DNA of 64,000 nt from Rariglobus sp. (GTDB taxonomy: Bacteria; Verrucomicrobiota; Verrucomicrobiia; Opitutales; Opitutaceae), in the NCBI GenBank assembly GCA_029266495.1, contig JAQSWS010000030.1:56041-120040 (forward strand). Direction: 5' to 3'. A program made the position numbers and the translations under genes. The notes under the pieces were generated by a model. That model was not told the origin of the DNA and ran no database searches. It saw only the letters and a list, made by a program, of their open reading frames with translations. This document shows positions 1 through 9,826 of the stretch, one piece after another. Each line of letters starts with the position of its first letter. Position 1 is the first letter of the stretch.

Positions 1-2
1 CG

Positions 3-674
3 CATGCCGACGACGCGAAGCTGGCCAATGTGGCGCGATGGACCTGGCGCGAGGGGGCGATCGGCGCCTCGTTGCCACCGGGAGCCACCCATGTGTTTTT
101 TGTGACCGATGGGCGTCAGAGCCCGGTCGATCAACTTGAGGCGCTTCAAAAGTGGATCACCGCCGTGCAGGCCGAGGTGGGTCGTGTGATCACGGTTGTG
201 GACTGCCAGCTGGCGGAAAAACACGCCGCACTCATCGCCTGGTATGAGGCGTGTATTCATTTTTCGGATGTCGTCTTGTTGAACAAGCGGGAGGGCGTGG
301 CCAACAAGTGGATGTCGGACTTTCAACTGCGCTTTAAGGAAGCGTGCTATCCCTGTCTGTTTGAGATCGTGAAGGGGGGGCGGGTGAAGAATCCGTTGAT
401 CGTGCTGGATCCGCAGGCACGCCGTATGTCGCACATTTTCGACGTTGACGAGTGGACCGGCATCGATCTCGAAGGCGTGGAGTTTGGCACCGAGGGCGAA
501 GACGAGCCCGAGGAGGAAGAGGCGCCGGGCAAAACGGCGGGTGGCAAAAAACCGGCTCATCCGAATCAGTCGCCGGATGACGATTGGTTGCCCGAGAAGG
601 AGCCTTATTTCGAGGTCCAGCCGAACGGCCGGCGTGCGAAGGAGATTCCGGACATCTCCAAGTATCTGGAATGA
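3..674 (+). CDS. Hypothetical protein, GTPase-like fragment (5' end off window)
   Basis: Frame is open to the window edge; contains VVLLNKREG (NKxD-like) and an acidic C-terminal tail. Confidence 0.55.
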   Translation, partial: HADDAKLANVARWTWREGAIGASLPPGATHVFFVTDGRQSPVDQLEALQKWITAVQAEVGRVITVVDCQLAEKHAALIAWYEACIHFSDVVLLNKREGVANKWMSDFQLRFKEACYPCLFEIVKGGRVKNPLIVLDPQARRMSHIFDVDEWTGIDLEGVEFGTEGEDEPEEEEAPGKTAGGKKPAHPNQSPDDDWLPEKEPYFEVQPNGRRAKEIPDISKYLE

Positions 675-687
675 TCTCCGATTTCAG

Positions 688-724
688 CAAAAAGGCCCGG
701 CTTTGCGCCGGGCCTTTTTATTTT
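688..724 (+). terminator. Intrinsic terminator
   Basis: aaaaaggcccggctttgcgccgggccttttta hairpin just after the stop at 674. Confidence 0.85.
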
Positions 725-741
725 TAGGAAAACGCGGAGGC

Positions 742-1386
742 TTACTTTGCTCCGGCTGCGGTGGCAGCGGCGACAAAGGCTTTGGCGCGGGCGGTGATGG
801 CGGCCCAGTTTTTTTCCTTGAGGGCCTTGGCTTCGACCAGCGAGCTGCCGGCGGCGGTGGCGAAGGCGCCGGCCCTGAGGAAGTCTCCGAGGTTTTCAGC
901 GGTCACTCCGCCGGTGGGCACGAGTTCGATCTGTGGGAGCGGAGCTTTGATCGACTTGATGTAATTGGGGCCGAAGAACTCGGCGGGGAACACCTTCGCC
1001 GCGTCGGCACCGGCTTCCCAGGCGGCGACGATTTCGGTCGGGGTGAAGGCGCCGCTGAAAATGGGCACGCTATAACGTTTGCAGAGAGTGATGACATCGG
1101 GGCGAAGCGCCGGAGTGACGATGAACTTGGCGCCGGCGAGGATGCCCATGCGCGCGGTCTCGGCGTCGAGCACGGTGCCGAGACCAAAGACGAAATCGGG
1201 CAGCTCGGCACTGACCTTTTCCAGCACGCGGATCGCTCCGGGGGTGGTCATGGTGAGCTCGATGGAGGTGAGACCGCCCTCGGCGAGGGCCTTGGCGCAA
1301 TCGAGCAGGCCGTCCGCAGATTCGGCGCGGATGAGGGCGATGACTTTCTCGGCTTTGAACTTCGAGAGAATGGCGTCTTTTTTCAT
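742..1386 (-). CDS. eda: KDPG/KHG aldolase (2-dehydro-3-deoxy-phosphogluconate aldolase)
   Basis: VIALIRAE, GLTSIELTMTTPGA, GLGTVLDAE, FIVTPALRPDV, KVFPAEFFGP, LVPTGGV motifs; likely start MKKDAILSK. Confidence 0.9.
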   Translation of the reverse strand: MKKDAILSKFKAEKVIALIRAESADGLLDCAKALAEGGLTSIELTMTTPGAIRVLEKVSAELPDFVFGLGTVLDAETARMGILAGAKFIVTPALRPDVITLCKRYSVPIFSGAFTPTEIVAAWEAGADAAKVFPAEFFGPNYIKSIKAPLPQIELVPTGGVTAENLGDFLRAGAFATAAGSSLVEAKALKEKNWAAITARAKAFVAAATAAGAK

Positions 1387-1662
1387 GGGAAAGAATCGCC
1401 ACGTTACGTCGCCCGTTTTCGGGCGGCGAGTGTGAAAGGGGACGGCGGCTAGCACGCGAGCGACCGTGCTAGCACAATCCCGCCGGTTGCAGACGAACTC
1501 AGGGACCCGGCCGAAAATAGATCGTCAATTCTGCCTGGTCTTGAAGCGCGATCCGGCGTCGCCGCCTTCGGTCATTTACCCTTGGAAAACACCCTCGTCG
1601 GCTCCTTGGCTGGCGCTCCAACCCCGGCGCATCTCTGGCGATTTATTTTTTGTCCGAATCCC

Positions 1663-2667
1663 TCAGGCGTCGCTCCAGTCGAAGAGGATTCCCATGGTGC
1701 GGAGGCGGTCCTCGGTCGCGAGGGTATAGGCCTCGGTGCAGGCTTCGGGGCGGAAGTGATGCGTGTTGAGACCGGCGAGAGAGAAGCGTCCGCCTCTCAC
1801 GAATTCGAAGAAATGAGCGGCGGATGCCGGGTTGTTCCATTCCGGGGTGTTGTGCATGTCATGCGCGCCGACGAGCTTCAGTCCGCGGGTGATGACATCG
1901 CCGGTGAGCGTCTGGCTGCCGGGCGAGCCGGTGTCGCCGAGGAGCACGACGGTGCCGTAGTCGGCGACAAGGGCGAAGGCGGACCTGAGCACCGCGGCAT
2001 TCCCGGTCGTGTCGATCACGATGCGAGGGCGGGCGCCGTTGAGAAGCGCCTGGATGGGGCCGGCCGCTTGATCGGCGGAAGCGGTCAGGGGAACGGCCCC
2101 GGCGGAGGCGGCCATCTTCAAGCGGGCTTCGGCGAGGTCGAGGACGATGACTTTGCCGGCCCCGCACGCGAGAGTCCAGCGGACGGTCATCTGACCGATC
2201 GGTCCGGCGCCGATGACGACGATCGAGTCGCCAAGGGTGATGTCGGCGGCGCGCACACCGTGGCCGGCGATCTTGGCGAGGGGGAACCAGACGGCTGCGT
2301 CGGGGCTGACGCCATCGGGCACGAGATGGCATTCGTCGGCTTTGACGACGGCATGCGAGCGGTGTCCGGCGCGGTGGGCGACCCGGTCGCCTGCCTTGAG
2401 CCCCACGACGCCATCGCCGGTGGCGATCACGGTTCCGGCCGCGCAGTAGCCCGGGTAGAAAGGATATTTAACCCAGTGGTCCCAGTGAGTGCCGGGATCG
2501 AATTTCCGGTTGTAGCAAATGGTCTCGGTGCCGGTGCTGAGGAGCGAGCGGGTCGTCTCGACGAGCACTTCGCCGGGAGCGGGGGCGGCGGGGACGAAGG
2601 ATTCGACGACCACGGTTTTACCGGAGGGAAACATGAGCCGCCGACCGGCGGCAGGGGAGAAGTTCAT
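1663..2667 (-). CDS. Zinc-type alcohol dehydrogenase (MDR superfamily)
   Basis: MDR fold: GDRVAHRAGH, VVIGAGPIGQMTVRWTLACGAGKVIVLD, GTVVLLGDTG. Confidence 0.85.
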   Translation of the reverse strand: MNFSPAAGRRLMFPSGKTVVVESFVPAAPAPGEVLVETTRSLLSTGTETICYNRKFDPGTHWDHWVKYPFYPGYCAAGTVIATGDGVVGLKAGDRVAHRAGHRSHAVVKADECHLVPDGVSPDAAVWFPLAKIAGHGVRAADITLGDSIVVIGAGPIGQMTVRWTLACGAGKVIVLDLAEARLKMAASAGAVPLTASADQAAGPIQALLNGARPRIVIDTTGNAAVLRSAFALVADYGTVVLLGDTGSPGSQTLTGDVITRGLKLVGAHDMHNTPEWNNPASAAHFFEFVRGGRFSLAGLNTHHFRPEACTEAYTLATEDRLRTMGILFDWSDA

Positions 2668-2757
2668 GGCTCCGAGGCGACGCCGGAGAGAGGATTAACG
2701 CGAGTGGAGGAATCGGCGTTTGTTTGTGTTTTTCGGCTTTCTGGATTGAGAACAGGC

Positions 2758-3594
2758 ATGCGTGGGAAATCTTCATGGTTGGAATTGCGGCAAAAACTGG
2801 CTGGCGGCGCAGTGCTGCGGCAGGTGGCGGGATTTTCGCAGCCGATTGTGGTGGGGCGTGACTGCCAGTTCCACGATCACGCAACGATTGAGCTGGTGTT
2901 TCATCCGACGGGGCGCGGGGTGACCACGATGCAGGGCGGGGGCGAAGTGGCGTTTGGCGAGGGGGACGTGGTGTTATACGCGCCGTCGGTCAGGCATGAC
3001 CAGCGGACGGCGGAAAACGGGGTGGATTGCTGCGTGCAGATCGAACCGCTCCCGGACGTGTCGCTGAAGGGGTGTTTGCATGTCGGACGGATCGACGACC
3101 CGGTGTTGCGGAGTGAGCTTGAGTTTCTCGCAACGCGCTCGCCGGGGCGGTCGGCAACGGGCGATGCGCTGCTCAACTTGCGAACGACGGCGGTGCTGCT
3201 GCAGCTGCTCGAGCTTGCGTTCGTGCGCGGGCCGGCCGTCGCGAGTCCGGCCGAGCGCCATGTGGGCGCGGCGGAACTGTATGTGCAGAACCACTACGCG
3301 TGTATCGAATCGGTGGAGGAGATCGCCGCGGCGGTGGGGGTGGGACCGGATCACTTGCGGCATGCATTCCGGCGCCGGCGCGGACGGAGTCTGGTTGGCT
3401 ATCTGGGCGAGGTCCGCCTGGAGCGGGCACGGACGCTGCTCACGCACGCCGAGCTGCCGATCAAGGAGATCGCGACGTTATGCGGCTATCGCGACGAATA
3501 CTATTTTTCGGCGGTGTTCAAAAAGAGGGCGGGCCTGGCGCCGGGTCGCTATCGCGACCAGACGCGCGCGGGGCGTGCTCCGGCGGGCGGATAG
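2758..3594 (+). CDS. AraC family transcriptional regulator
   Basis: Cupin-like N-terminus plus C-terminal HTH (LGEVRLERARTLLTHAELPIKEIATLCGYRDEYYFSAVFKKRAGLAPGRYR); start MRGKSSWLEL inside the longer ORF. Confidence 0.88.
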   Translation: MRGKSSWLELRQKLAGGAVLRQVAGFSQPIVVGRDCQFHDHATIELVFHPTGRGVTTMQGGGEVAFGEGDVVLYAPSVRHDQRTAENGVDCCVQIEPLPDVSLKGCLHVGRIDDPVLRSELEFLATRSPGRSATGDALLNLRTTAVLLQLLELAFVRGPAVASPAERHVGAAELYVQNHYACIESVEEIAAAVGVGPDHLRHAFRRRRGRSLVGYLGEVRLERARTLLTHAELPIKEIATLCGYRDEYYFSAVFKKRAGLAPGRYRDQTRAGRAPAGG

Positions 3595-3608
3595 GCTTTA
3601 TTTTCGGT

Positions 3609-4568
3609 TCAGGCGAAGAAGCGGCGCAATGCGGCCTGCAACTCGAGATCTTCGCGGGACTGGCCGGGGTAGCCGTCATAGTGGCCGGCGGTGAGCGGGA
3701 AGAGTTCCTTCGGGCCGCCGAGGGCGTGGTAGACGGAATATTGCCCGGCGGGCGGGACCGCTGGATCGAACGCGGCGGCGGCAACGATCACGGGGATCGT
3801 CGTGTGGCGCGCGGCGATGGCGGCATCGAAATACGAGAGCACGTTGCGGATTTCCGGCTGACGTTGCGCGAGCAGGCGAACTGATTCGCCGCTGCCATCA
3901 CAGGGGAGTTGAAGGCGCAGCGGGTGATTGCCAAAGCTCGGGACGCATAGAAAGGCAGAGCGGATGCGCCGGTCCCAAGGCAGGGCCAGCGCGCCGATTC
4001 CGCCTCCAAAGCTGCCACCGAGGTAATCGAGCCGCGGACGGGACCCGGGCACGGCTTCGTGAAGCACGGAAGCCGCGCGCCAGAGGTCCATCACGCAGTG
4101 CCGGTGGACGTAGGTTTCGCGGCGGCCGATGCCATGAAGCACATGGTCCATGCCTTGCGCGGGAATGCCGGCGTGGAGGCTTCGCGTGGGCAGGCCGGTG
4201 CAGACGGGTTGAATCGTCGCGGCGTCGCCGACGGGCGGGGCCAGATCGGGGGCGTCGCGACCGCCGTAGCCGTGTCCAATCAACAAGCCACGGCGAAGGG
4301 GCTGGCGGCGGGGTTTGGTGAGCCAGCCCCCGATGCGGTTGCCCAGCATGCCGGCGAATTCGATATCGAAGACCTCCTGCTCGGCATTGCCTGGATGGGC
4401 GGAAGGTTTGAGCGACCAGTCGAGAGGGGCGCACATCGCCTCGTCGAAGGTCCCGCGCCAGAAGTCGGCAAAGTCGGAGGGCTCCTCGATGACCGGGCGG
4501 AGCTGGCGAAGTTGTTCGGGTGAATAGCCCCCGGTGGGATCGAAGGGGCAGGAGTGCGGGAGTGTCAT
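3609..4568 (-). CDS. Acetylxylan esterase / cephalosporin-C deacetylase family
   Basis: GHGYGGRD, YLGGSFGGGIGALALPWDRRI, GHYDGYPGQ; likely start MTLPHSCPFD because the upstream Met lies in a terminator hairpin. Confidence 0.85.
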   Translation of the reverse strand: MTLPHSCPFDPTGGYSPEQLRQLRPVIEEPSDFADFWRGTFDEAMCAPLDWSLKPSAHPGNAEQEVFDIEFAGMLGNRIGGWLTKPRRQPLRRGLLIGHGYGGRDAPDLAPPVGDAATIQPVCTGLPTRSLHAGIPAQGMDHVLHGIGRRETYVHRHCVMDLWRAASVLHEAVPGSRPRLDYLGGSFGGGIGALALPWDRRIRSAFLCVPSFGNHPLRLQLPCDGSGESVRLLAQRQPEIRNVLSYFDAAIAARHTTIPVIVAAAAFDPAVPPAGQYSVYHALGGPKELFPLTAGHYDGYPGQSREDLELQAALRRFFA

Positions 4569-4592
4569 GCGGGAGCGTGCGGCAAGGAGCAT

Positions 4593-4630
4593 GAAAAAAC
4601 CGTTGTCCAAAAAATGAACAACGGTTTTTA
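4593..4630 (-). terminator. Intrinsic terminator downstream of tRNA-Leu
   Basis: aaaaaaccgttgt-ccaaaaaatga-acaacggttttt inverted repeat. Confidence 0.75.
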
Positions 4631-4635
4631 GAAAA

Positions 4636-4720
4636 TGGTGCCCGAGGACGGACTCGAACCGTCATGCTGTTAGGCACAGGCTTCTGAGACCTGCGTGTCT
4701 ACCAATTCCACCACCCGGGC
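4636..4720 (-). tRNA. tRNA-Leu (anticodon CAG), CCA encoded
   Basis: Reverse complement GCCCGGGTGGTGGAATTGGTAGACACGCAGGTCTCAGAAGCCTG...GGTTCGAGTCCGTCCTCGGGCACCA; long variable arm, loop CTCAGAA. Confidence 0.95.
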
Positions 4721-4824
4721 AGGGAAGGGAGGGAAACCACACGGACCGCGGACACCCTAGGCAAACACAAAATGCGATGTCTTTGCGGGGCACGCCTGCG
4801 ACCGGGTCACGGAAGGCAGGCGGG

Positions 4825-5100
4825 CTACTTGCCCATCGACGCCAAGTCGTCGCGCGCACTTTGCATTTCGGCGATGATCTTGTGGGCGTGATCGAGCAGG
4901 TGCTGACCGGGGGCGGTTAAGGTGACCCGGCGGCCCAACCGGTCGAACAGGCGGCACTCCAAGTCTTGCTCAAGTGCTTTGATGGCATGGCTGATGGCCG
5001 ATTGGGTGAGACTGAGTTCGCGAGCCGCGAGGGTGAAACTGCCGACTCGTGCAAGTGTGGTAAAGGCGAGCAGCTTGCGGCTGTCGAGAATGGTCGTCAT
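4825..5100 (-). CDS. Stand-alone LysR-type wHTH regulator (no effector domain)
   Basis: LLAFTTLARVGSFTLAARELSLTQSAISHAIKALEQDLECRLFDRLGRRVTLTAPGQHLLDHA then stop; no LysR substrate-binding domain downstream. Confidence 0.8.
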   Translation of the reverse strand: MTTILDSRKLLAFTTLARVGSFTLAARELSLTQSAISHAIKALEQDLECRLFDRLGRRVTLTAPGQHLLDHAHKIIAEMQSARDDLASMGK

Positions 5101-5232
5101 GGGAGATGTGGGCGGCCGAAGGAATTTTGCTAATAGCACGTTCCAAGCCATTCGGGGCGTTAAATGGCGTCATTGTAAAAAACCCCTCGCGGGAGCCGGG
5201 GTTCAGTGTAACCGTGCCGACTTCTTTTTCCC

Positions 5233-8200
5233 GTGGCCCGTCCCGACGACACCTCTCAGCCTGCCTTCCGCATCGATTTTCCACCCGATCTACCTATCAG
5301 TGCCCGAGCGGCGGAGATCGTGGACCTGATTGCGGCCCAGCAGGTTATTATTCTGGCAGGCGAAACCGGGTCCGGCAAAACCACGCAAATCCCAAAGATG
5401 TGCCTCGCCGCCGGTCGCGGTCGCCAGGGGGTCATTGCCTGCACCCAGCCGCGTCGTGTCGCTGCGTTATCTGTTTCGAAGCGCGTGGCTGAAGAGCTCA
5501 ACGTGGACTGGGGTGGCCCTGTCGGTTGCAAAATCCGTTTCGACGATCGCACTTCGCGCCAGACGGTCATCAAGTTCATGACCGATGGCATGCTGCTCGC
5601 CGAGGTGCAGAGCGATCCGATGCTCCGCGCCTACGACACGGTCATCCTGGACGAGGCCCACGAGCGTTCGCTCAACATCGACTTTCTGCTCGGGCACCTG
5701 CGCACGCTTCGCCACAAGCGTCCGGAGCTTAAAATCATCGTCACTTCGGCGACGATCGACACCGAGGCGTTTTCCAGGGCTTTCGACGACGCACCCATTG
5801 TCCAGGTGTCCGGACGCACCTATCCGGTCGAAGTCATCTATGCTCCCCTCGACGAGTTCGGCAGCGATGCCGCCGAGGGCGACGAACGTTCCGCGAAGGC
5901 CGAGGCGCTTCACTACATCGACGGCGCGGTCGAGGCGGTGGAGCGCATTGTTCGCGAAAGCGACTCGGGCGACGTGCTTGTCTTTATGCCGGCCGAGCGT
6001 GACATCCGCGAAACCACGGAGCTGCTCGAGGGCCGGCGTCTGCCAAACACTGAAATCGTTCCGCTCTTCGGCCGGCTCTCCAACTCCGAACAACAACGCG
6101 TCTTCGCCACGTCGCAGCGCCGCAAGCTGATCCTTGCGACCAACATTGCCGAGACGTCCCTGACCATCCCGGGCATCCGTTATGTGGTGGACACCGGTCT
6201 TGCCCGGATCAGCCGTTACTCGCCGCAGGCGCGCACGCGCCGCCTGCCCATCGAGGCGGTGGCGCAGTCCAGCGCCGACCAGCGCAAGGGCCGCGCCGGC
6301 CGCGTGTCCGACGGCGTGTGCATCCGCCTGTATTCAGAAAAAGATTACAACGAACGGCCGCGTTTCACCCAGCCCGAGATCCAGCGCGCCAACCTGGCGG
6401 ACGTGATTCTGCGGATGAAGGCCTTCGGTCTCGGCGACATCGAGCGCTTCCCCTTCATCAACATGCCGGCGGCCAAGTCCATCCGCGCGGGTTACGCGTT
6501 GCTGGAGGAGATCGGCGCGCTCGATTCCAACGCGAACGAGGCCGCGCGCCAGCTCACGCCCTTGGGGCGCGAACTCGCCCGCCTGCCTGTCGATCCGACG
6601 GTGGGACGCATGATTTTGCAGGCACGCGCCGAGAAAGCGGTGCGCGAAGTCCTCGTGATTGCCTCGGGCCTGAGCATTCAGGATCCGCGTGAGCGTCCGA
6701 TGGAGGCTCGCGAAAAAGCCGATGCGGCGCACCGCAGGTTTAATCATCCCGACTCCGATTTTCTTGCGTTGCTCAATATCTGGGACGCGTTTCACGACGA
6801 ATTCGACCGTCTTTCGCAGGCGAAACTGCGCCGCTTCTGCAAAGATCATTTTCTCAGCTACACGCGCATGCGCGAGTGGCGCGATGTGCATTCGCAGCTG
6901 CTCGACGTGCTGGAGCAACGGAAGGATTTTCAATTCACATCGGTGTTCGACGGCCTGCCGCCGGACAAGATCAACGACGACAGGACCGCATTTGCCACGC
7001 CGGCCTACCGGGCCATCCACCGCAGCATTCTCGCCGGTCTGCTGGGTAATATTGCGATGCGGGACGACGAGAACGGCGGCTACAAGGCCACCCATGACCG
7101 TCGCGTGACGTTGTTTCCCGGTTCGGTTTTGTTCACGCGGGACGAGCCGAAAAAACATCCCCAGGGAGGGCGGGCTGCACCCAGGAAGGAAGGAAAGGCG
7201 CCGAGGTGGATCATGTCGGCGGAGATCATGGAAACGTCCCGCCTTTTCGCACGGACCTCGGCGCGACTCGATCCGCTGTGGGCGCTGGATATTGGGGCGC
7301 ACGTCGTGAAGGTCGCGCATAGCGAGCCGTTTTGGAACCAGGACGCGGGTCGTGTGATGGTGAAACAGCGCACGCGCCTTTATGGGCTCGAACTGGAGTC
7401 ACGGGCCGTGAGCTACGGCAAGATCGACCCGGTGCATGCGACGGAGATTTTTATTCGTGAGGCGCTGGTCAACGATACGGTTACCTGGCCGCTGGATTTT
7501 ATCGCGCACAACCGCGGGGTTCGCGAAGAAATCGAAAACCTCCTCACGCGCACGCGGGATCGCGGTTACCTGAACCTCGACGAAGGCATTTACCGGTTTT
7601 ACGCGGCGCGGTTGTTGCCGGAATCTGCTGCCGCGCTGGAAGGGTTCCAGGGCATTTCCTCCGTCGCCGAACTCGTTGCCTTCGTGCGCGAGCGGCAGGG
7701 CGACGAGCCGCGCTTCCTCATGATGGAACCCGACGACTTGCGGGATCCCGAAGAGTTGCAGGCCGACACCGAGGCGTATCCCGAGGCGTTGCCGTTGCAG
7801 CAGACCGCGCTGCCACTCGCCTATGCCTACAAACCCGGGCAGGCAGACGACGGAGTGACCCTCGATGTGCCAGTGGGGACCGCCGCCGCCCTAACGCCGG
7901 CCGCGCTCGACTGGGCCGTGCCTGGTCACCTCGCGGCCAAGGTCGAACACTACCTGCGTGCGCTGCCGAAGGAATTGCGCCGCGATTTTGTGCCGCTGGG
8001 CGATGCCGCACGCCAGCTCGCCAAGGCCGCCTCCCAGCATTCGCGTCTCACTGGGCAACGCGAGACGTTGCCCGAGGCGCTCGCGACGTTGATCGGCGAA
8101 CGGTTGAAGTTGAAACTCGATGCGAGCGTGTTCGCCGAGGATCGACCGCTGCCCGACCACCTGCGCGTGCGGGTGAGGGTGCTTGATGATGAAGGCCGTG

Positions 8201-9252
8201 AGATTTGTGCGAGCCGCGAGTTGCCGGAGATCGCAACCGCCCTTGCCGCGCATCATCGCGAGGCGAGCGTGAGCGTGTCGCGCGACGATCCGGACGCCTG
8301 GCGGCGGGCGCGTGCGAAACACGAGATGAACGAGCAGACCGAATGGAAATTCGGCGACGTTCCCGGACGCGTGCACGTGTGCGATCTGGCGGGCGTGGCG
8401 GTGCACGCGTTTCCCGGCTTAAAAAATGGTCCGGGCGGCGGAGTGTTGCTGCGATTGTTTAAAACGCCCGAGGAAGCCGCGGCCTCGAGCGGCCCTGCTT
8501 TGGAACGGCTGATGGAGTGGCAACTGGCACATCCGCTGGCGTGCCTGCACAAGGATTTGAAGCAACTGCGCGAACTCGGCGCGCTTCTGGCGACGATCGG
8601 CACGACAGAGACGTTGCGTGAGGATGCGTATGTTTCCGTGAGCCGCTGGTTGCTCTCGGCGGCGCGCGTGAAGCAGCTGGGCTCCGCGGCGTTTGCGGAC
8701 GCCGTTGCCCGGGCAAAGACCGATCTGCAGGGACTTGTGCCGCGTCTGGTGGATCTGTTGCGCGAGATTCTCACGTTGCGGCAGGCCTTGCTGGTGCATC
8801 CGCAACCCTACCGCGGGCAGGGGCCGGACCTCGAGGCGCTCGTGCCCAAGGATTTTTTGCGCGTGACGCCGTATGCGCAGCTCGCGCATTTTCCCCGTTA
8901 TCTCAAGGCGATGAAAATGCGCGCGGAGCGCTGGAAGCAGAACCAGATCAAGGATGCCGAACGCGCGAAACAGCTCGCCGCCTTCACCGGTGTGCCGGAA
9001 CTGCGCTGGCAGGTGGAGGAGTTGCGCGTGAGTTTGTTCGCCCAGGAGCTCGGCACGGCCGAACCGGTGTCGGTGCAAAAGCTGGAGCGGGCGCTGGCGG
9101 AATTGAAACAAGGGAGAAAACCGCACCCGTCCGGACCCGCGGAGGAAGCCGTGCCCAAGCCGCGCGAGGCGACCCCGCTACCGGTGACGACCACCAAGCC
9201 AAAGGCGCCGCTCAAGAGCTTTGGCTCGCTGGATGCGTTGTTCAGGAAATAG
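5233..9252 (+). CDS. hrpA: ATP-dependent RNA helicase HrpA
   Basis: 1339 aa DEAH helicase: GETGSGKTTQIPKMCL, DEAHERSLNIDFLLG, SATID, QRKGRAGRV, plus long C-terminal domain. Confidence 0.95.
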   Translation: MARPDDTSQPAFRIDFPPDLPISARAAEIVDLIAAQQVIILAGETGSGKTTQIPKMCLAAGRGRQGVIACTQPRRVAALSVSKRVAEELNVDWGGPVGCKIRFDDRTSRQTVIKFMTDGMLLAEVQSDPMLRAYDTVILDEAHERSLNIDFLLGHLRTLRHKRPELKIIVTSATIDTEAFSRAFDDAPIVQVSGRTYPVEVIYAPLDEFGSDAAEGDERSAKAEALHYIDGAVEAVERIVRESDSGDVLVFMPAERDIRETTELLEGRRLPNTEIVPLFGRLSNSEQQRVFATSQRRKLILATNIAETSLTIPGIRYVVDTGLARISRYSPQARTRRLPIEAVAQSSADQRKGRAGRVSDGVCIRLYSEKDYNERPRFTQPEIQRANLADVILRMKAFGLGDIERFPFINMPAAKSIRAGYALLEEIGALDSNANEAARQLTPLGRELARLPVDPTVGRMILQARAEKAVREVLVIASGLSIQDPRERPMEAREKADAAHRRFNHPDSDFLALLNIWDAFHDEFDRLSQAKLRRFCKDHFLSYTRMREWRDVHSQLLDVLEQRKDFQFTSVFDGLPPDKINDDRTAFATPAYRAIHRSILAGLLGNIAMRDDENGGYKATHDRRVTLFPGSVLFTRDEPKKHPQGGRAAPRKEGKAPRWIMSAEIMETSRLFARTSARLDPLWALDIGAHVVKVAHSEPFWNQDAGRVMVKQRTRLYGLELESRAVSYGKIDPVHATEIFIREALVNDTVTWPLDFIAHNRGVREEIENLLTRTRDRGYLNLDEGIYRFYAARLLPESAAALEGFQGISSVAELVAFVRERQGDEPRFLMMEPDDLRDPEELQADTEAYPEALPLQQTALPLAYAYKPGQADDGVTLDVPVGTAAALTPAALDWAVPGHLAAKVEHYLRALPKELRRDFVPLGDAARQLAKAASQHSRLTGQRETLPEALATLIGERLKLKLDASVFAEDRPLPDHLRVRVRVLDDEGREICASRELPEIATALAAHHREASVSVSRDDPDAWRRARAKHEMNEQTEWKFGDVPGRVHVCDLAGVAVHAFPGLKNGPGGGVLLRLFKTPEEAAASSGPALERLMEWQLAHPLACLHKDLKQLRELGALLATIGTTETLREDAYVSVSRWLLSAARVKQLGSAAFADAVARAKTDLQGLVPRLVDLLREILTLRQALLVHPQPYRGQGPDLEALVPKDFLRVTPYAQLAHFPRYLKAMKMRAERWKQNQIKDAERAKQLAAFTGVPELRWQVEELRVSLFAQELGTAEPVSVQKLERALAELKQGRKPHPSGPAEEAVPKPREATPLPVTTTKPKAPLKSFGSLDALFRK

Positions 9253-9340
9253 GCGGCGCGTGATAAAAAATTTATAAACCTGCGCCGGTTCCGGCCAAAA
9301 GCGGTCATTTCCCCTTGGCGGACCGGCCGGGGATGGCTGA

Positions 9341-9826
9341 ATGGATGCAACGATGAATGTAGAGTCCGCCCTCTCGGAAATCCGTTTCGGTTTCAAACGC
9401 ATGGCCTCACTCTATGGAGAGCCGGTTTTTGATGAATGGGTGCTGGTCGCCCTTGCTGACAGCACCGGCGCCATCCAGGGCTACGAAGGACCCCGTGCCT
9501 CGGAGTTTCTCGCTTCATTCACCCAGGATATCGCGACTTTGCGGGCCGAACTCGCCGAAGAGGACCTCGATGTCGGTGGCTTCACCTTTGGCGCGGCCAC
9601 CCACGGGCACACCTATGATGCGGCCATGCGCGTCGGTCCGGCGGCGTATTTGCTCGGCAACCACACGAAGCGTTCGATGGAGGAAATCCGTGCGCGTCCC
9701 CTGTGGTTGAAGGCTCAGGTGGCCTGGTTCGGACTGAGCGAACGATTCCGCGCCGATCCGTTGATCCTCCCCGTCCCCGCCCACCGGACTCAACCGGCCC
9801 AGCCGGTGACGACAAACGCTGCGTAG
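9341..9826 (+). CDS. Hypothetical protein
   Basis: 161 aa ORF with coherent composition; convergently overlaps the next gene by 37 bp. Confidence 0.7.
   Translation: MDATMNVESALSEIRFGFKRMASLYGEPVFDEWVLVALADSTGAIQGYEGPRASEFLASFTQDIATLRAELAEEDLDVGGFTFGAATHGHTYDAAMRVGPAAYLLGNHTKRSMEEIRARPLWLKAQVAWFGLSERFRADPLILPVPAHRTQPAQPVTTNAA

Noticed and set aside
1582-2757. N-terminal extension of the AraC ORF (670 aa in track)
   Set aside because: Overlaps the alcohol dehydrogenase gene antisense and is low complexity; the true start is near 2758.
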